A DNA stretch of 6,364 bases, taken from contig CALDNB010000199.1 of NCBI GenBank assembly GCA_937914775.1, forward strand, positions 1 through 6,364, read 5' to 3'. Origin of the DNA: an uncultured Clostridia bacterium (lineage in GTDB: Bacteria; Bacillota; Clostridia; Monoglobales; Firm-18). Positions within the stretch are counted from its first letter, which is position 1. Each line of letters starts with the position of its first letter. The translations under genes and the position numbers were made by a program. Under the pieces are notes generated by a model. The model was not told the origin of the DNA. It was given only the letters and a program-made list of their open reading frames with translations, and did not search any database. This document shows positions 5,292-6,364 of this stretch, piece by piece.

Positions 5292-6364
5292 TCACTGTAT
5301 CCTTTTAAATAATTTCTCCAAATCGTATTTTGTAAAACTCTGCATAATAGGGCGTCCGTGGGGACAACTGTTAATTCCGCCCGTTTCAATCAGTTCATCA
5401 ATTAAAACTTCTATTTCTTCTTCGCTTAATTTACTGTTGCCTTTTAGTGCTGCCTTACAAGCAATAGTGTGCATTTTGTCCTTGTCCATAGTATCAAAGT
5501 CCCCTTTAGAAAACTTTTCTGCACATTCTAAAATAAAATCCTTTGCACTTGCAGAATCAATTCCATCGGGTGCACTTCTTAAAAGCAGTGAATTACTGCC
5601 AAAATCCTCAAAATCAAAACCAATTTTAAAGAAATCGTCTTTATAATCCATAATATCATTAAACTCTTTTGGTAAAAAAGTTAAAACTACAGGAGATAAC
5701 AACAACTGACTTAAGCACATTCTGTCCTCGTTTACAAGTTTTTCGTAAATAAGACGCTCGTGTGCAGCATGTTGGTCTATTAATACTATTTTATCCGCAA
5801 ATTCAATCAAAATGTAAGTATCAAATATCTGTCCAATAATTTTATAATTCTTGTCGCGGGTTTTTTGAGTAAAAATTTCATCGTAGTTTATTGATGCTAC
5901 AGGTGAACGAAAAGTGTAATTATCATTTGTAGTTGCAGTAATTTCGGGCGTGTAATCAACAAATGATTGTTGCTTTTTAGGCTTGTTTTCTGCTTTTACG
6001 GGTACTTTATAAGAAATATTTTTCTTAATTTCTTCCCTTATAGTATCAGCATTTTTTGTAAGAGCATCTTTAACCGCCCAGTAAAAGGCACTTCCTACCT
6101 GCTGCTCGTCAGCAAATTTGATTTCCTGCTTTGTAGGATGAACATTAACGTCAATAAACATAGGGTTAATTGTTACGTTCAGTACAAAAAAAGGAAATTT
6201 GTGTTGCATAAGTGTAGTTTCGTATGCTTGTTCAATTCTGTAGGCAATATTTCTGTTAATTACGTATCTGCCGTTTACAAACATATTCTGGTAACTTCTG
6301 TTTGAATGGGAAATATTTGAATTGCCCACAAAGCCCTCAATTTTTATCTTACCATCATCACGGA
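5292..6364 (-). CDS. mutL: DNA mismatch repair protein MutL, C-terminal part (5' end off right edge)
   Basis: MutL couples mismatch recognition by MutS to strand removal. The frame is open to the right edge, so 356 residues are visible and the N-terminal GHKL ATPase motifs are missing, roughly 260 residues judging by family length. The fragment starts in the transducer domain (IKIEGFVGN, NGRY at fragment residues 30-33, VNVHPTKQEIKF around 72-83). A polar linker (about 105-165) follows, then the C-terminal dimerisation/endonuclease domain. That domain has the nicking motif DQHAAHERLIYE (196-207), fitting DQHA-x2-E-x4-E, plus ACKAALKG (301-308) and CPHGRP (333-338), which complete the metal site. 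QLLLSP (219-224) fits a beta-clamp-binding motif. This is the endonuclease type found in bacteria without MutH. It is the most upstream operon gene visible. Confidence 0.96.
   Translation of the reverse strand, partial: RDDGKIKIEGFVGNSNISHSNRSYQNMFVNGRYVINRNIAYRIEQAYETTLMQHKFPFFVLNVTINPMFIDVNVHPTKQEIKFADEQQVGSAFYWAVKDALTKNADTIREEIKKNISYKVPVKAENKPKKQQSFVDYTPEITATTNDNYTFRSPVASINYDEIFTQKTRDKNYKIIGQIFDTYILIEFADKIVLIDQHAAHERLIYEKLVNEDRMCLSQLLLSPVVLTFLPKEFNDIMDYKDDFFKIGFDFEDFGSNSLLLRSAPDGIDSASAKDFILECAEKFSKGDFDTMDKDKMHTIACKAALKGNSKLSEEEIEVLIDELIETGGINSCPHGRPIMQSFTKYDLEKLFKRIQ

Noticed and set aside
5291..5389. Longer miaA start at 5389
   Set aside because: The extra 33 residues overlap the end of mutL, are unlike MiaA, and end just before a proper ATG whose next residues lead straight into the P-loop.
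5967..6305. Plus-strand open frame of 112 codons opposite mutL
   Set aside because: It is antisense to conserved MutL transducer and linker sequence, and its Phe/Tyr/Val-rich composition is typical of a shadow frame. The other plus-strand frames opposite miaA, mutL and the adaptor gene were dropped for the same reason.
5292..6329. MutL starting at GTG 6327-6329 as a short complete gene
   Set aside because: The frame stays open to the right edge, and the upstream residues (IKIEGF) belong to the MutL transducer domain, so the gene is cut by the window rather than short.

Overview
The window is AT-rich and tightly packed. Nearly all of it is minus-strand genes of the low-GC Firmicutes type. Gene content and order (mutL-miaA-hfq, then the ylmE-sepF-ylmG-ylmH division cluster) and the protein features (MutL with an endonuclease motif, short Gram-positive-type Hfq, SepF) point to an anaerobic Clostridia-like bacterium. 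This is inferred from gene families; no rRNA or species marker is present.

Layout, in the direction of minus-strand transcription (right to left). A probable operon runs from the right edge to base 768: mutL (3' part only), miaA, hfq, an HlyD-like membrane-anchored adaptor, yggS/ylmE, sepF, yggT/ylmG and ylmH. Neighbouring genes are separated by 0-12 bases or overlap, and several stop codons lie inside the next gene's Shine-Dalgarno sequence. A near-consensus sigma-A-type promoter inside yggS (2366-2394) could transcribe sepF-yggT-ylmH separately. A 10-bp-stem hairpin just after ylmH (738-762) is the likely end of the transcript. Next comes a single plus-strand gene (528-731) for a 67-residue, two-helix membrane protein with a glycine-zipper repeat. 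It is divergent from the 5' part of an NAD-dependent DNA ligase gene (ligA), which runs off the left edge. The 90-base gap between these two genes holds a good ligA promoter overlapping a perfect inverted repeat.

Functionally the operon mixes mismatch repair (MutL), tRNA modification (MiaA), RNA chaperoning (Hfq), PLP homeostasis (YggS), Z-ring membrane anchoring (SepF, with YggT nearby) and an S4-domain ribosome/RNA-binding protein (YlmH). divIVA, which often follows ylmH in Firmicutes, is absent here. I see no mobile elements, CRISPR arrays, tRNA or rRNA genes, and no clearly new multi-gene system. The items most worth a second look are the small glycine-zipper protein, the orphan HlyD-like adaptor, the internal promoter and an unusual Hfq distal-face residue.
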